Translations under genes and position numbers: made by a program
Assembly: GCA_009777165.1 (NCBI GenBank)
Contig: WRML01000153.1
Location: 1 to 6,017 of the forward strand
Reading direction: 5' to 3'
From: Kiritimatiellota bacterium
Lineage (GTDB): Bacteria; Verrucomicrobiota; Kiritimatiellia; RFP12; UBA1067
DNA length: 6,017 nucleotides
Notes under the pieces: model-generated
Database searches by the model: none
Seen by the model: only the letters and a program-made list of their open reading frames with translations
What the model was told of the DNA's origin: nothing
Shown: positions 5,327 through 6,017 of the stretch, in pieces
Layout of the letters: each line of letters opens with the position of its first letter
Numbering within the stretch: position 1 is the stretch's first letter

Positions 5327-5365
5327 TCGAATCGAGTCTCATCGATTCATGTCGACTCGATTCGA
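5327..5365. promoter_or_regulatory. Perfect 12-bp inverted repeat in the divergent intergenic region, possible operator
   Basis: TCGAATCGAGTC (5327-5338) is exactly reverse-complementary to GACTCGATTCGA (5354-5365), with a 15-nt centre. The core CGATTC recurs in the centre (5343-5348), and the left edge contains the 8-bp palindrome ATTCGAAT (5325-5332). It lies about 50 bp upstream of the minus-strand -35 and 30 bp before the lipoprotein start at 5395. It could be a regulator binding site shared by both genes or a 5'-UTR hairpin of the lipoprotein mRNA. Confidence 0.5.
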
Positions 5366-5384
5366 TAACTGGACGCTAAAAGAT

Positions 5385-5389
5385 GAGGA
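5385..5389 (+). promoter_or_regulatory. Ribosome binding site choosing the start at 5395
   Basis: GAGGA lies 5 bases before the ATG at 5395. The alternative in-frame ATG at 5383 overlaps this site and has no comparable ribosome binding site of its own. Confidence 0.5.
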
Positions 5390-5394
5390 TTGTT

Positions 5395-6017
5395 ATGGTG
5401 AGAGTGTTTTTAATTTCTTTAGGAGGCTTGTTTCTTCTCGCCTGCGCGGGGTGTGGCAAGCCCAGTGTGGCGGCGACGGAGAAGCGGGAGCGGAACTCGT
5501 CGCTGCACCGCAAGGCGCGCGCGGCGGAGCAGACGGGTGACATCAAGGAGGCGATCAGCCTGTACCGCAACCTGCTGATCGAAGAGCCGCGCGCGTTCTC
5601 GATCCATTTCCACCTGGCGACGCTGCTGCAGGATTACGAGGAGAACTACATCGCCGCGATCTACCACTACCAGCAATACCTCATCCTGAGGCCCGAGTCG
5701 GAGAAGAACACGCTCGCGAACGAGCGCATCCGCGTCTCGGAGCAGCTGCTCGCGCCCCAGATCCTGCGGAAGGTGGGCAATGAGGTGCAGGCGCTCACGC
5801 CCGCGCACCTGCTGAAAGAGAACGACCGCCTCAATCGCGCCATCGTCCAGCTTGCGGGCGAGAAGTCCACCTTGGCCGAGGCGAAGGAACGCGCGGAGAA
5901 GGAGCGTGCCACCGCATTGGGCGAGACGGAGCGTCTGCGTGAAACCCTCAACCGTATGCGCGTGCCGGAGACCGTCGCGCAACCCCCCGCCCCCCCTCCG
6001 AAGAAAACGGACGCCCA
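5395..6017 (+). CDS. TPR and coiled-coil lipoprotein (3' partial)
   Basis: The frame is open to the window end, giving 207 visible residues. The N-terminus has Arg3, a hydrophobic core and a lipobox-like 'LLAC' with Cys17 ('CAGC' with Cys20 is a weaker alternative), so export and lipid anchoring are likely. Two tetratricopeptide-like repeats follow: one at about 37-70 ('RKARAAEQTGDIKEAISLYR' then 'EEP') and one at about 71-100 ('HFHLATLLQD' then 'AAIYHYQQYLILRP'). Residues about 138-188 are rich in Glu, Lys, Arg, Ala and Leu in heptad style, consistent with a coiled coil. A Pro-rich linker (197-202) begins just before the window ends. TPR lipoproteins usually scaffold envelope complexes. The linker suggests another domain downstream, perhaps a peptidoglycan-binding one, but that part is not visible. 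The gene is divergent from the glycosyltransferase and shares the intergenic region with the 12-bp inverted repeat. Confidence 0.8.
   Translation, partial: MVRVFLISLGGLFLLACAGCGKPSVAATEKRERNSSLHRKARAAEQTGDIKEAISLYRNLLIEEPRAFSIHFHLATLLQDYEENYIAAIYHYQQYLILRPESEKNTLANERIRVSEQLLAPQILRKVGNEVQALTPAHLLKENDRLNRAIVQLAGEKSTLAEAKERAEKERATALGETERLRETLNRMRVPETVAQPPAPPPKKTDA

Noticed and set aside
5322..5540. 72-residue plus-strand open frame overlapping the TPR lipoprotein start
   Set aside because: It crosses the inverted repeat, has no family features, and is out of frame with the lipoprotein, which has a signal peptide and TPR motifs.

Overview
The window is GC-rich, densely coding bacterial DNA holding six protein genes. 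Four are complete and two are cut by the window edges. No tRNA, rRNA, CRISPR array or transposase gene is visible. The gene content suggests a Gram-negative, environmental or gut-type bacterium: a sphingolipid-type oxoamine synthase closest to Bacteroidetes-like serine palmitoyltransferases, two lipoproteins, and a large membrane glycosyltransferase carrying an in-frame 'NFRT' octamer array. The PVC group (Kiritimatiellota/Lentisphaerota type) is my best guess. This is an inference from style and not a proven placement.

Left part (1-2545, + strand). The tail of a CBS-pair protein, probably the C-terminus of a CNNM/DUF21-type membrane protein, ends at 437. A good sigma70-type promoter (TTGACG-17 nt-TATCAT, 520-548) then drives a two-gene unit. 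It encodes a PLP-dependent alpha-oxoamine synthase resembling serine palmitoyltransferase (578-1753) and, 9 bp later, a short-chain dehydrogenase/reductase (1763-2545). Together they look like the first two steps of sphingoid-base synthesis: condensation of serine with an acyl thioester, then reduction of the 3-keto group.

Middle (2546-3088). A small lipoprotein of unknown function (2642-3028) has its own extended -10 promoter. It converges on the large glycosyltransferase gene, with only 60 bp between the two stop codons.

Right part (3089-5194, - strand). One long gene fuses two family-2 glycosyltransferase domains and three C-terminal membrane helices. The second catalytic domain is interrupted by about 118 residues encoded by an octamer repeat array (about 3911-4264). 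The array has three blocks of AAGTTCTA/G-type octamers separated by GC-rich hairpin spacers, plus a fourth block in inverted orientation. The array stays open because the octamer copies whose phase would give an in-frame TAG or TAA are altered. This is the most unusual part of the window.

Far right (5195-6017). A divergent intergenic region contains a minus-strand promoter for the glycosyltransferase and a perfect 12-bp inverted repeat that could be a shared operator. It leads into a TPR/coiled-coil lipoprotein (5395 to the window end, partial).
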